DNA of 64,000 nucleotides, from assembly GCF_947503705.1 (NCBI RefSeq), contig NZ_CANNES010000007.1:1-64000 (forward strand). The letters run 5' to 3'. This DNA is from an uncultured Tateyamaria sp. (lineage in GTDB: Bacteria > Pseudomonadota > Alphaproteobacteria > Rhodobacterales > Rhodobacteraceae). Under the pieces are notes generated by a model that saw only the letters and a list, made by a program, of their open reading frames with translations, searched no databases and was not told the origin of the DNA. Made by a program: the position numbers and the translations under genes. Positions 25,681 to 34,239 of this stretch are shown piece by piece. Numbering within the stretch: the stretch's first letter is position 1; each line of letters opens with the position of its first letter.

Positions 25681-26928
25681 TCAGTTCCCGACTTGGGTGA
25701 TGGGGCGGATGGTCATACCCTCCAGAATCTGACTGACCCCGGCCGCAATCACGGTGTCGCCCACCGCGACCCCATCGGTAAGGACGACGCTTGAACCACT
25801 GGCATCACCCAGGGTCACGGGCTGGGCAGACACCGCACCGGCCTCGTTCACACGCCAGACAAAGGGGCTGCCATCCGGGCCCGCCGCAATGGCCGACAGG
25901 GGCGCGCGCAATTGCGCGGCACGGCCCGCCGTCGAGGACACGACATTGGCCGACATGCCCGGCAGGATCACCGCGTTTTCGGGTACCGTGACGGCCACAC
26001 GACCACGATAAGTCTGGGTGGCACTGTCGGCCTGAACCGAAAACTCGACAAATTCGGCCTCGAACTCCTGACCGGGCAACGCGTCAAAGGTCGCGATATT
26101 GCGGATCTGGTCAGTGCCGTTGCGGGTCAGGGCCGTCACATCAGGGCCAGGAATGTCAAAGGCCAGGTGGACCACGTCCAAACCTTGCAAGAGGGCGATG
26201 TTCTGCCCCGCCTGCACATTGGTAAAGTTCTCAATGTCCCGACGCGCGATGATGCCGTCAAAGGGGGCGGTCAGGGTCGCGTCGGCCAAACTGTCGGTGG
26301 CCACCTTGATCTGAGCATCAATGCCGCGCAAGGCGGCTTCGGCGGCGGCGATATCCTCGGCGCGGGCACCGATCTCACCGATGCGCAACTGCTCTTCCTG
26401 CGCACGCAAGTTGGCTTCGGCCACACGGGCATTGGCCTGCGCGGTCTCAAGCTGCGCCCGGGTGCTCACGCCCCGATCCAGCAATTCCTGCGCCCGGTCC
26501 AGCGCCTCGCGGGTCTGATCCACCTGAGCCTGAGCGGACTCGACGGCAGCTTCCAGCGCGATGATCTCTTCGGGGCGCGCGCCTGCACGCAGGGCCTCCA
26601 GCTGGGCCACAGCCTGATCCCGGCTGCTTTGCAACTGGGCAATCTGGTTCTCGAAATCGCGCGGATCAATCCGGGCCAGCACGTCGCCCGCCTTGACTTC
26701 GGCAGCGGCACGGATGGGCAGCTCGATCACCTGACCCGACACTTTGAACGACATCACAACCTCGCGCGAGGGCAGCACGATCGCCGGGTAGGTGCGATTG
26801 ATGGTCTCGTCGCTGGCGATGATCTGGGCCACCTTGGCAGGGCGGATAACCGTATCCTGGGCGACGGCCGCTGTGGCGATACAGGCCGCAGCCATGGTCA
26901 AAAATCCGGTGAATTGTTTGAATATCAA
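25681..26928 (-). CDS. RND periplasmic adaptor (HlyD/MFP family)
   Basis: 415 residues from a TTG start at 26928. This start gives a complete signal peptide (FTGFLTMAAACIATAAVAQ) and has GGGG nine bases upstream; an ATG at 26895 would truncate it. Adaptor features are a beta-barrel/lipoyl region (SFKVSGQVIELPI, then PFDGIIARRDI), a long alpha-hairpin (AQLQSSRDQAVAQLEALRAG..., with ALDRAQELLDRGVSTRAQLE) and a C-terminal membrane-proximal domain. It is first in the operon with the RND transporter and starts 74 bases from a divergent potassium-channel gene, so the promoters share that region. Confidence 0.88.
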   Translation of the reverse strand: MIFKQFTGFLTMAAACIATAAVAQDTVIRPAKVAQIIASDETINRTYPAIVLPSREVVMSFKVSGQVIELPIRAAAEVKAGDVLARIDPRDFENQIAQLQSSRDQAVAQLEALRAGARPEEIIALEAAVESAQAQVDQTREALDRAQELLDRGVSTRAQLETAQANARVAEANLRAQEEQLRIGEIGARAEDIAAAEAALRGIDAQIKVATDSLADATLTAPFDGIIARRDIENFTNVQAGQNIALLQGLDVVHLAFDIPGPDVTALTRNGTDQIRNIATFDALPGQEFEAEFVEFSVQADSATQTYRGRVAVTVPENAVILPGMSANVVSSTAGRAAQLRAPLSAIAAGPDGSPFVWRVNEAGAVSAQPVTLGDASGSSVVLTDGVAVGDTVIAAGVSQILEGMTIRPITQVGN

Positions 26929-27002
26929 GGCCCTATCCCCGCGTCGCTTGAAACGTGTTAGTGAATGGTAGCAGCTTATACGAGTTATGCGAGGAACAAT
27001 CT

Positions 27003-27443
27003 TTGGGCACACCATTTCAGATCCTGATCGGCACGGGGCTGTTGGCGCTCTGCGCCTTGCTACATGTCAGCGCCGTATCGGTGGGCATTCCGCTGATCAA
27101 GCGTTTGGCAGGTGTCCTCACGCCCCAAAAGTGGCCGCATATACGGATCGCGGCGCTCTTGTCGCTGGCCCTGATTGTGCTGGTGGTGGGCCACACGGCG
27201 CAGATATGGGTCTGGTCGGTGTATTTCATGCATCTCACCGATCTGCCCGACGTCGCCACCAGCTTTTACTTTGCGACGGTGACCTACACGACGCTGGGTT
27301 ATGGCGATATTGTGCTGGACGCCGACACGCGGATCGTTGGGACATTCTGTGCAATCACCGGTCTTTTGACCTTTGGCATTAGCACCGCATTCCTGATGGG
27401 CGTCTTGGTCCGCGTGATGCCGGACGTCTTCCGCGACGATTAA
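27003..27443 (+). CDS. two-TM ion channel (potassium-channel type)
   Basis: 146 residues from a TTG start at 27003, preferred over GTG at 26955 because GAGGA lies seven bases upstream. Hydrophobic segments near residues 4-30, 50-70 and 110-135 flank a pore loop with the selectivity filter TTLGYGDI (TxGYGD type). This is the small one-pore family (Ion_trans_2), probably tetrameric in the inner membrane. There is no C-terminal RCK domain, which is unusual for full channels, so gating is not predictable. It is divergent from the RND adaptor gene. Confidence 0.85.
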   Translation: MGTPFQILIGTGLLALCALLHVSAVSVGIPLIKRLAGVLTPQKWPHIRIAALLSLALIVLVVGHTAQIWVWSVYFMHLTDLPDVATSFYFATVTYTTLGYGDIVLDADTRIVGTFCAITGLLTFGISTAFLMGVLVRVMPDVFRDD

Positions 27444-27463
27444 GCCAGAGGGCCGCAAAAGAC

Positions 27464-27636
27464 CGCGTCGGTCAGGCCCACCGCTCAGCGGCTGTATCTC
27501 TATTGGAAAAACGGTGGTGCTATGGTGGGTGATAAGAGATTCGAACTCATGACCCAGCGTGGTGCCAAAGGCGACGCGCGTCGGTCAGGCCCACCGCTCA
27601 GCGGCTGTATCTCAATTGAAAAAAACGGTGGTGCTA
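27464..27636 (-). repeat. tandem tRNA-Val(CAC) 3'-tail repeat
   Basis: Two copies of a 113-114-base unit. In the first, 27523-27551 is nearly identical to the tRNA 3' end, with one double change (CAT for CCT). The second copy runs into the real tRNA at 27637. The spacer (GGTCAGGCCCACCGCTCAGCG and GGCTGTATCTC) is repeated almost perfectly. The spacer core is shared with the tRNA-Val(TAC) locus near 15.2 kb. Confidence 0.8.
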
Positions 27637-27711
27637 TGGTGGGTGATAAGAGATTCGAACTCCTGACATCTTCGATGTGAACGAAGCGCTCTACCACTGA
27701 GCTAATCACCC
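27637..27711 (-). tRNA. tRNA-Val (anticodon CAC)
   Basis: Reverse strand: acceptor GGGTGAT/ATCACCC, anticodon stem CTTCG/CGAAG with loop TTCACAT (anticodon CAC), T arm with GAGTTCGAATC and encoded CCA. 75 bases, complete. Confidence 0.95.
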
Positions 27712-27722
27712 AAAGCCCCGGC

Positions 27723-27751
27723 GTCCTAGCCAATTGCCGGAACGCGCGCAA
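27723..27751 (-). promoter_or_regulatory. promoter of tRNA-Val(CAC)
   Basis: Reverse strand: TTGCGC (27751-27746), 17 bases, TAGGAC (27728-27723), then the tRNA 5' end twelve bases on. The same spacing is found at the other two tRNA genes. Confidence 0.4.
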
Positions 27752-27773
27752 GAGGGCTTGATGGCCAAAATTC

Positions 27774-28238
27774 TTATTCGGCGGCTGCGGGGGCGTCGAT
27801 CTCGTCCACCGCCTCTTGTTCGGCAGCCACGGGGCTGGCGGGCAGATCGCGGGCCTGGCGGATCTTGGTAATCAGCACCTTGCCTTCGGCCATCTTCTTT
27901 TCGCGGTTCACCTTGACCTTGCCCAAAGGCTGAAGGTTCAGTTCGCGACCATCCTGAAGGGCAGCCCCCAGTACATGCAGCATCGCCTCGACCACGGGCT
28001 TGGCATCTTTCTTCTTGATGCCCGATTTGGCGACGACAGCGTCGATCAATTCGCGCTTGCGCATCACCGGGCCCGACACGACGGGCTGCGGCGCGTTGAC
28101 CACAACGGATGTGTCTGGCGTGGCGGCGCTGCTTGCAGTTTTGGCTGCGGCCGCCTTGGCCTTGGATACCGCGCTTCCGGCGGAAGTCGTGGATTTGCTG
28201 GTGCTCGTCTTGGTTGTGGTTTTGCGGGTGGTTGCCAT
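27774..28238 (-). CDS. HU-family DNA-binding protein with basic Ala/Ser/Thr tail
   Basis: 154 residues from the ATG at 28238 (GAGG five bases upstream). Residues 1-45 are a flexible Lys/Ala/Ser/Thr-rich tail (KTTTKTSTSKSTTSAG). Residues ~58-130 are HU/IHF-like (RKRELIDAVVAKSGIKKKDA; GRELNLQPLGKVKVNREKK). The long basic extension recalls histone-H1-like tails seen in some alphaproteobacterial HU proteins. It would compact DNA; partner proteins are unknown. It is divergent from an S74-like protein across a region with four ATTTGCGC-type motifs. Confidence 0.88.
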   Translation of the reverse strand: MATTRKTTTKTSTSKSTTSAGSAVSKAKAAAAKTASSAATPDTSVVVNAPQPVVSGPVMRKRELIDAVVAKSGIKKKDAKPVVEAMLHVLGAALQDGRELNLQPLGKVKVNREKKMAEGKVLITKIRQARDLPASPVAAEQEAVDEIDAPAAAE

Positions 28239-28274
28239 GGATGCCTCGGTTTTTGATTGATTTGCGGTTTGATA

Positions 28275-28388
28275 GCGCAAATGGGTTAAAAAGGCTACGC
28301 CAGCGCGGCAAAATGCACGCACAAAGGGTCATTTGGCGCATTTGCGCCACGCCAGACTGGCCCATTTGCGCCCTGCGCGAGCGCAAAT
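28275..28388. promoter_or_regulatory. cluster of ATTTGCGC motifs, putative operator
   Basis: Four copies of one 8-mer lie in the divergent region: GCGCAAAT at 28275 and 28381, ATTTGCGC at 28340 and 28364. The last two form a perfect hairpin (28364-28388). A GGCGC-N4-GCGCC palindrome sits at 28335-28348. The regulator is unknown. Confidence 0.4.
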
Positions 28389-28467
28389 CCCGCATCCCAC
28401 ATCCGAACTTGACCGATCAATGTTTCGATTTGTACTTTTTTGGCCTGAACCGAAGAAGGATTGCACA

Positions 28468-28890
28468 ATGAAGATGATTACAGCCTCCGCCCTTTGCCTT
28501 GCCCTTTCGGCGGCCCACGTCTCGGCAGGTGCCGTCTCTGACCCCGTGATCGAAGCGCCCGTGATCGTCGAAGAGGCGGCCTCCTCCTCCGCAGGGATTT
28601 TGGTGCCTTTGCTGCTCTTGGCCGTGGTTGCAGTTGCCGTGTCCAGCGGGTCGGGCGGAACGATGGATGTCAGCGACGCGCGGCTCAAAACGGATATCGT
28701 GCAGGTCGGCACAACCGCGCTCGATCTGCCGCTCTTTCAGTTCAGCTATATCGGCGGGACGCAGACCTATGAAGGCGTAATGGCCCAGGACGTGGTACAG
28801 GTCGCGCCAGAGGCGGTCGTGCCCTTCGGCTACGGATATATGGCTGTGGATTACGGCGCGCTCGGGATCGAAATGCGCACCATCGACTGA
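28468..28890 (+). CDS. tail-fiber-type (S74-like) exported protein
   Basis: 140 residues. A signal peptide (MKMITASALCLALSAAHVSA) precedes a hydrophobic stretch (~44-56; ILVPLLLLAVVAVAV). The C-terminal half resembles the intramolecular chaperone/peptidase S74 domain: DARLKTDIVQVG, FSYIGG, YEGVMAQDV, APEAV, YMAVDYGAL. In phage tail spikes and surface proteins this domain trimerises and self-cleaves, with Ser and Lys as catalytic residues (SDARLK here). The length suggests a stand-alone domain in an exported, membrane-anchored protein. GAAGGA precedes the ATG. It is convergent with lon across a strong terminator. Confidence 0.75.
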   Translation: MKMITASALCLALSAAHVSAGAVSDPVIEAPVIVEEAASSSAGILVPLLLLAVVAVAVSSGSGGTMDVSDARLKTDIVQVGTTALDLPLFQFSYIGGTQTYEGVMAQDVVQVAPEAVVPFGYGYMAVDYGALGIEMRTID

Positions 28891-28907
28891 TCAGACCGAG
28901 GCACGAA

Positions 28908-28937
28908 AAAGCCCCGCAGTACGACCTGCGGGGCTTT
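28908..28937. terminator. bidirectional terminator between S74-like gene and lon
   Basis: AAAGCCCCGCAG (28908-28919) pairs perfectly with CTGCGGGGCTTT (28926-28937) around six bases. T-rich sequence follows on the forward strand and an A run precedes it, so it can stop both convergent transcripts. Confidence 0.88.
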
Positions 28938-28961
28938 GTTTTTCTACACGGGCCGACCGGA

Positions 28962-31370
28962 TCAGTGGGCCGTGGCCCCTGCCCCGCCGGTCTGTGCCTG
29001 AGCGGCGGCAGCGGTGGCGGCCTCTTCGGCGGCCTCGTCCCATTCGATGGCATCGGGCACGGCGGTCAGCGCATGTTCCAGCACTTCACGCACATGGGTC
29101 ACCGGGATGATGTCCAGGCCCTCTTTGACGTTGTCAGGGATCTCGGCCAGATCCTTTTCATTCTCTTGCGGAATGAGAACCGTCTTGATCCCGCCGCGCA
29201 ACGCCGCGAGCAGCTTTTCCTTGAGCCCGCCAATGGGCATCGCATTGCCGCGCAGCGACACCTCGCCCGTCATTGCAATGTCGCGACGCACCGGAATACC
29301 CGTCAGCACCGACACGATGGACGTGACCATGGCCAACCCGGCAGAAGGGCCATCCTTGGGCGTTGCCCCGTCAGGAACGTGCACGTGGATGTCCATCTTG
29401 TCGAACTTGGGCGGCTTGACGCCAATCTGCGGGCTGATCGACCGGACATAGCTTGAGGCCGCGTCGATGGATTCCTTCATCACGTCGCCCAGCTTGCCGG
29501 TGGTCTTCATCCGACCCTTGCCCGGCAGTTTCAGCGCCTCGATGTGCAGCAAATCACCACCCACCGATGTCCAGGCCAGCCCCGTGACAACACCCACCTG
29601 ATCGGCCTGTTCAGCCAGACCATAGCGGTGCTTTTTCACACCCAGGAATTCGTCAATATTGTCGGCGGTGACACGCACGGTCTCGGCCTCTTTCTTGACG
29701 ATCTTGGTCAGCGACTTGCGCGCCACCTTGGCAATCTCACGCTCCAGGTTCCGCACGCCCGCCTCGCGAGTGTAGTACCGGATGATCGACGACAGCGCGT
29801 CATCGGTCAGCTCGAACTCGGCCTTTTTGAGGCCGTGGTTCTTGACCTGCTTGGCGATGAGGTGCTGCTTGGCAATCTCGCGCTTTTCGTCCTCGGTGTA
29901 GCCCGCCAGCGGAATGATCTCCATCCGGTCCAGCAGCGGCCCGGGCATGTTGTAGCTGTTGGACGTGGTCAGGAACATCACGTTGGACAGGTCATACTCG
30001 ACCTCCAGATAGTGATCGACAAAGGTGCCGTTTTGTTCCGGGTCCAAAACCTCAAGCATCGCCGACGCCGGGTCGCCCCGGAAATCCTGACCCATCTTGT
30101 CAATCTCATCCAAGAGGATCAGAGGGTTCGTCGTCTTGGCCTTTTTCAACGCCTGAATGATCTTGCCGGGCATCGACCCGATATAGGTCCGCCGGTGACC
30201 GCGAATTTCGGACTCGTCGCGCACACCACCCAGGGAGATGCGAATAAATTCGCGGCCCGTGGCCTTGGCGACCGACTTGCCCAACGACGTCTTGCCCACG
30301 CCCGGAGGGCCGACCAAACACATGATCGGGCCTTTCATCTTCTTGCTGCGCTGCTGCACAGCCAGATATTCGACGATGCGTTCCTTGACCTTTTCAAGGC
30401 CATAGTGATCGTTGTCGAGGATGCGCTCGGCCCGGCCCAGGTCTTTCTTCACGCGAGATTTCACGCCCCACGGGATCGACAGCATCCAGTCCAGATAGTT
30501 GCGCACAACAGTCGCCTCGGCACTCATCGGCGACATGTTCTTGAGCTTTTTCATCTCTGCATCGGCCTTTTCACGGGCCTCTTTGCTCAGCTTGGTGGCC
30601 GCGATCTTGGCCTCCAGTTCGGCGACTTCGTTCTTGCCATCCTCGCCATCGCCCAGCTCGTTCTGAATGGCCTTCATCTGCTCATTCAGGTAATATTCGC
30701 GCTGGGTTTTCTCCATCTGGGATTTGACGCGGGTCTTGATCTTTTTCTCGACCTGCAAGACTGACATCTCGCCCTGCATCAGGCCATACACCTTTTCCAG
30801 ACGCTCGCTCACCGCCAGCGTCTCAAGCAGATCTTGCTTTTGGTCCACTTCGATGCCCAGATGCCCGGCCACAAGGTCGGCCAGTTTCGCAGGCTCGGTG
30901 GTCTCGCCCACTGCGGCCAACGCCTCTTCGGGGATGTTCTTTTTCACCTTGGAATAACGCTCAAACTCGTCGCCCACCGACCGCAGCAGTGCCTCGGTCG
31001 TGGCCACATCGCCTGGCATCTCGGTCAGATACTCGGCCCGCGCTTCAAAGAAGGAGTCGTTTTCCAGATATTCGGTAATGCGCACGCGCGCCTGGCCCTC
31101 GACCAACACCTTGACGGTGCCGTCGGGCAGCTTCAGCAGTTGCAGTACATTGGCCAGCACCCCGGCCTTGTAAATGCCTGCGGCATCGGGATCATCTTCA
31201 GAGGGGTTTACCTGGCTCGACAGCAGGATCTGCTTGTCATCGGCCATCACTTCTTCGAGGGCGCGGACGGATTTGTCCCGACCCACGAACAGCGGCACGA
31301 TCATGTGAGGAAATACCACAATATCGCGCAACGGCAGCACCGGGTAGGAGGCGTTTAGAGGCTCTTGCAT
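28962..31370 (-). CDS. lon: ATP-dependent protease La (Lon)
   Basis: 802 residues, the standard length. N-terminal substrate-binding domain with YPVLPLRDIVVFPHM, coiled region to ~300, AAA+ domain with Walker A GPPGVGKTSL, Walker B LILLDEIDK, then the protease domain with catalytic Ser in PKDGPSAGLAM and Lys downstream in GGLKEKLLAA. It is a soluble homohexamer that degrades damaged and regulatory proteins. I start at the ATG at 31370, with AAGGA upstream; the frame opens 48 bases earlier without support. It is a single-gene unit, ending at a bidirectional terminator. Confidence 0.97.
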   Translation of the reverse strand: MQEPLNASYPVLPLRDIVVFPHMIVPLFVGRDKSVRALEEVMADDKQILLSSQVNPSEDDPDAAGIYKAGVLANVLQLLKLPDGTVKVLVEGQARVRITEYLENDSFFEARAEYLTEMPGDVATTEALLRSVGDEFERYSKVKKNIPEEALAAVGETTEPAKLADLVAGHLGIEVDQKQDLLETLAVSERLEKVYGLMQGEMSVLQVEKKIKTRVKSQMEKTQREYYLNEQMKAIQNELGDGEDGKNEVAELEAKIAATKLSKEAREKADAEMKKLKNMSPMSAEATVVRNYLDWMLSIPWGVKSRVKKDLGRAERILDNDHYGLEKVKERIVEYLAVQQRSKKMKGPIMCLVGPPGVGKTSLGKSVAKATGREFIRISLGGVRDESEIRGHRRTYIGSMPGKIIQALKKAKTTNPLILLDEIDKMGQDFRGDPASAMLEVLDPEQNGTFVDHYLEVEYDLSNVMFLTTSNSYNMPGPLLDRMEIIPLAGYTEDEKREIAKQHLIAKQVKNHGLKKAEFELTDDALSSIIRYYTREAGVRNLEREIAKVARKSLTKIVKKEAETVRVTADNIDEFLGVKKHRYGLAEQADQVGVVTGLAWTSVGGDLLHIEALKLPGKGRMKTTGKLGDVMKESIDAASSYVRSISPQIGVKPPKFDKMDIHVHVPDGATPKDGPSAGLAMVTSIVSVLTGIPVRRDIAMTGEVSLRGNAMPIGGLKEKLLAALRGGIKTVLIPQENEKDLAEIPDNVKEGLDIIPVTHVREVLEHALTAVPDAIEWDEAAEEAATAAAAQAQTGGAGATAH

Positions 31371-31681
31371 GCTCTTGTCCTTATCTTTGGCAAAACAGCG
31401 TGGTCCCGATTGCGGCAACCCTGTGCTGTCTCCGTGTCTAGGGCTTTGATCTGTGTCTGCGGCCCGTCAGTGTCAAGGTCCAGCATGACCGGGGCCGCGC
31501 CGGGGTGCAATGGGACGATGCAAACTGTCCCCAGTTTTTTGGCACAAACTGTCGTGGTCGTAGGCCCCAAAACCGCAATATGGGGCACTTGCGAGCAGGA
31601 CATGCGGCAATCTGTGCCGCATCGGCACGGTTGATCTGCGGGGCACAGCACTACCTCGCCTGCCAACGATAAGGATTGCGC
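31371..31681. other. divergent upstream region of lon and DUF4149 gene
   Basis: 311 bases between lon (reverse) and the DUF4149 gene (forward). Holds the candidate lon promoter at 31448-31476 and probably the promoter for the other gene. No convincing sigma-32 heat-shock promoter was recognised. Confidence 0.5.
31448..31476 (-). promoter_or_regulatory. candidate lon promoter
   Basis: Reverse strand: TTGACA (31476-31471), 17 bases, CAGATC (31453-31448), about 78 bases before the lon start. The -35 is consensus and the -10 weak. Assignment is by pattern only. Confidence 0.4.
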
Positions 31682-32074
31682 ATGACCACCCTCGCCCTCT
31701 TGATCGCCGCCCTGCTCTTTGGCGGTATGACACTGTTTTCATTCGGCTTTGCCGCCGTACTCTTTGCCGTGATCGGCCCCGATCAGGCGCGTTTGGCCAT
31801 TCGCGGTGCATTTCCGCACTATTACCTGTGGGTCATTGCCACGGCCGTCGTGGCCAGTGCGCTGGCCCTTGCCACCAGCACCATGGCCGCATGGCTGTTG
31901 ATCGCCATCGCGCTCAGCACCGTTTATGCCCGCCAGATTTTGATGCACCAGATCAACGCAGCCACCGATGCAGGCAACAAAGCCCGATTTAAGGCATTGC
32001 ACGGGGTCAGCGTCGTGATCCAGCTGTTTCAGATCGGACTAAGCGGTTGGGCACTCGCCCTTCTGGGCAGCTAA
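31682..32074 (+). CDS. DUF4149 family membrane protein
   Basis: 130 residues with four predicted transmembrane segments (LALLIAALLFGGMTLFSFGF; LWVIATAVVASALALA; AAWLLIAIALSTV; VIQLFQIGLSGWALALL) and a short loop with HQINAATDAGNKARFKALHG, matching the small DUF4149/TMEM205-like family. Function unknown. The start at 31682 follows AAGGA. Its 3' end is the origin of a degenerate 48-base repeat that continues past the stop. Confidence 0.78.
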   Translation: MTTLALLIAALLFGGMTLFSFGFAAVLFAVIGPDQARLAIRGAFPHYYLWVIATAVVASALALATSTMAAWLLIAIALSTVYARQILMHQINAATDAGNKARFKALHGVSVVIQLFQIGLSGWALALLGS

Positions 32075-32256
32075 GACTCCATCCTTCTGAGCGGCTGGAC
32101 CCTCGCTTTTTTAGGCAGCCAAGGTCCCGCCCTTCTGGACAGCTATGCTCTCGTCCTTCCGCGCTCTCAGGCCCTGTCCTGTTGCGTAGCCAGAGTATCG
32201 CCCTCCAGAGCGGCCCGGACCTCGCCCCCCTCAGGCGGCAAGACTATCGCCCCGAT
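32042..32256 (+). repeat. degenerate 48-base repeat overlapping the DUF4149 3' end
   Basis: The unit starting AGCGGTTGGGCACTCGCCC at 32042 is repeated with changes at 32090 (exactly 48 bases on), weakly at 32138, and again at 32209. Shared features are AGCGG, CTCGCC and GGCAGC-like blocks. The first copy overlaps the last codons and stop of the DUF4149 gene, so the others look like decayed duplicates of its tail. Confidence 0.6.
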
Positions 32257-32273
32257 CAACGGTCAGGCCCGGG

Positions 32274-32342
32274 TCAGACCAGCACCAGAACCGCCAGGAC
32301 AGAAACGGAAAACCAGACAAATGAGAATACTGCAAACGGCAT
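32274..32342 (-). CDS. possible 22-residue membrane peptide
   Basis: A reverse-strand frame encodes a single hydrophobic helix (PFAVFSFVWFSVSVLAVLVL region) of 22 residues. GGAGG lies seven bases before the ATG, an unusually good ribosome binding site for this gap. It is isolated between the DUF4149 repeats and the SprA-like gene. It could be a small membrane protein or a chance frame; length gives little statistical power. Confidence 0.4.
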   Translation of the reverse strand: MPFAVFSFVWFSVSVLAVLVLV

Positions 32343-32437
32343 GAACGTCCCTCCCCAGGGTGTGTGAACTCTTTCTACATATGGCACAGCGGCGACCCGC
32401 GCGATGGGGGAATTCCTGACCTTCGGTCTCCGCCCCA

Positions 32438-33043
32438 TCACAACCGCTGGTCAAGGGCATCCGCCCGTTCCACTGCGCGCACCGTCGCTAAATCCGCAAT
32501 GGCCTGCGCCCGCTGCGCATCAGCCAATGACGCCACCTGCCGGTCAGCGGCAGAAGGCTCTGCCGGGGCCAGGGCCGCCGCCTTGACGACTTCCATCTTG
32601 GCGATGGTCGCTGCCGGATCATCCGGCACGGGGCTCGCGTCAATCGAAACCGCCCCGCCAATGGCATAGCGCTGCCCATCCGGCCCCGTCTGGTAGGTAT
32701 AACTGGGTGATCCCGCATATTGGCCCCCAACGGCGGCATGGGCCTGCTCGTGGCGGCGCACCTCTGCATCACGGGCCTTCAGATCGGCAACCTGATCCTG
32801 CTCGGCCTGGCTCAGCCCGCGTGCATCCGTACCCCGCTCAGACCCCGATTGCCCGAGCCGCGGTCCATTCGACGCAGCGGACCGTTCTGCCGGGCGCACC
32901 TGATCCACGCGGTTCTCGCGCGCCTCTCGTGTCGCAACATTGGCCTGTGCGGCGACGTGATCGGCAATCTCGCGTTGCCGGGCCAGGATGATTGGCGCCA
33001 CTTGCGCCCACCCCGCCCCTTGTTCTGTCTGCAATGGGTCCAC
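32438..33043 (-). CDS. SprA-related putative metalloprotease
   Basis: 201 residues from a GTG start at 33043 (AGAAGGG seven bases upstream). The C-terminal half matches the SprA-related family: LKARDAEVRRHEQAHAAV with a HExxH zinc motif at 98-102, then GSPSYTYQTGPDGQRYA, IGGAVSIDASP and DPAATIAKMEVV. The N-terminal part is low-complexity (Gln/Arg/Ala). No signal peptide. Members are cytosolic proteins of uncertain role; a peptidase activity is inferred only from the motif. It is followed by a 363-base gap and lies downstream of tgt on the same strand. Confidence 0.82.
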   Translation of the reverse strand: MDPLQTEQGAGWAQVAPIILARQREIADHVAAQANVATREARENRVDQVRPAERSAASNGPRLGQSGSERGTDARGLSQAEQDQVADLKARDAEVRRHEQAHAAVGGQYAGSPSYTYQTGPDGQRYAIGGAVSIDASPVPDDPAATIAKMEVVKAAALAPAEPSAADRQVASLADAQRAQAIADLATVRAVERADALDQRL

Positions 33044-33111
33044 CGGACCGCCCTTCTGCTATCTCCAGCAGAACGCTACCAGACAACCGGTTAAGGCATC
33101 GTTTATATGCG

Positions 33112-34239
33112 CTACAGCGGCTCGATATCGCCTTGCGCCCGACCAGCATGGAACGCCGCCTGCCAGGCCTCAAAAGTACCAGCCGCAATCGCATCCCGCA
33201 TCCCCTGCATGATCTCCTGAAAGTAATGCAGGTTGTGCCAGGTCAGCAGCATCCCCGAAATCATCTCTTGCGCGCGGAACACATGGTGCAGATAGGCACG
33301 CGAATAATGCGAACACGCCGGGCAGGTGCAATCCTCATCCAGAGGGCGCGGATCATCCGCATGACGGGCGTTCTTGATGTTGACGACGCCGCGACGCGTA
33401 AACACCTGCCCCGTCCGCCCCGAGCGTGACGGCAGCACACAATCCATCATGTCGATGCCCCGCGCCACAGCACCCACAATGTCATCGGGCTTGCCCACGC
33501 CCATCAGATAGCGGGGTTTGTCCACGGGCAGCTGATCACAGGCGTAGTCCAGACAGCCAAACATGGCCGCCTGACCCTCGCCCACGGCCAGACCGCCCAC
33601 CGCATAGCCCTCAAATCCAATCGCGCGCAGCGCCTCGGCGCTCTCGGCGCGCAGGTCCTCTTCAAGGCCGCCCTGCTGAATGCCAAAAAGCGCATGGCCG
33701 GGCCGGTCCCCAAAGGCGTCACGCGAGCGTTCCGCCCAGCGCATGGACAGGCGCATACTCTCGGCAATGCGGTCCCGGTCGGCGGGCAGCGCGGGGCATT
33801 CGTCAAAACACATCACGATATCCGAGCCCAAAAGGCGCTGAATCTCCATCGACCGCTCAGGCGTCAACTCGTGCTTGGACCCGTCAATATGGCTCTTAAA
33901 GGTCACGCCCTTCTCGGTCAGCTTGCGCAGATCGGCGAGGCTCATGACCTGAAAGCCGCCGGAATCCGTCAAAATCGGCCGCTCCCAATTCATGAACTTA
34001 TGCAGCCCCCCAAGGCGATCAATCCGCTCGGCGGTGGGGCGCAGCATCAGATGATAGGTGTTGCCCAAAAGGATATCGGCCCCCGTGGCACGCACACTTT
34101 CCGGCATCATCGCCTTGACGGTGGCGGCGGTGCCCACGGGCATGAAGGCAGGGGTTCGAATATCGCCACGGGGCGTATGAATAACGCCCGTGCGGGCCGC
34201 GCCATCGGTGGCAGTCAGATCAAAGGAAAAGGTGCTCAT
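33112..34239 (-). CDS. tgt: queuine tRNA-ribosyltransferase (Tgt)
   Basis: 375 residues, the standard length. Exchanges guanine 34 for preQ1 in tRNAs Asp, Asn, His and Tyr. Motifs: [11 protein letters not shown] (with a catalytic Asp), [46 protein letters not shown] and the zinc site [18 protein letters not shown]. The tRNA-Asp gene in this window is a substrate in principle. No queA or queC genes lie beside it here. Confidence 0.96.
   Translation of the reverse strand: MSTFSFDLTATDGAARTGVIHTPRGDIRTPAFMPVGTAATVKAMMPESVRATGADILLGNTYHLMLRPTAERIDRLGGLHKFMNWERPILTDSGGFQVMSLADLRKLTEKGVTFKSHIDGSKHELTPERSMEIQRLLGSDIVMCFDECPALPADRDRIAESMRLSMRWAERSRDAFGDRPGHALFGIQQGGLEEDLRAESAEALRAIGFEGYAVGGLAVGEGQAAMFGCLDYACDQLPVDKPRYLMGVGKPDDIVGAVARGIDMMDCVLPSRSGRTGQVFTRRGVVNIKNARHADDPRPLDEDCTCPACSHYSRAYLHHVFRAQEMISGMLLTWHNLHYFQEIMQGMRDAIAAGTFEAWQAAFHAGRAQGDIEPL

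Noticed and set aside
29544-30764. 406-codon forward frame opposite lon
   Set aside because: Antisense to a conserved full-length Lon with Walker and catalytic motifs.
31371-31681. Heat-shock (sigma-32) promoter for lon
   Set aside because: No good match to the -35/-10 heat-shock pattern was seen by eye, while a sigma-70-like TTGACA with 17-base spacing was found.
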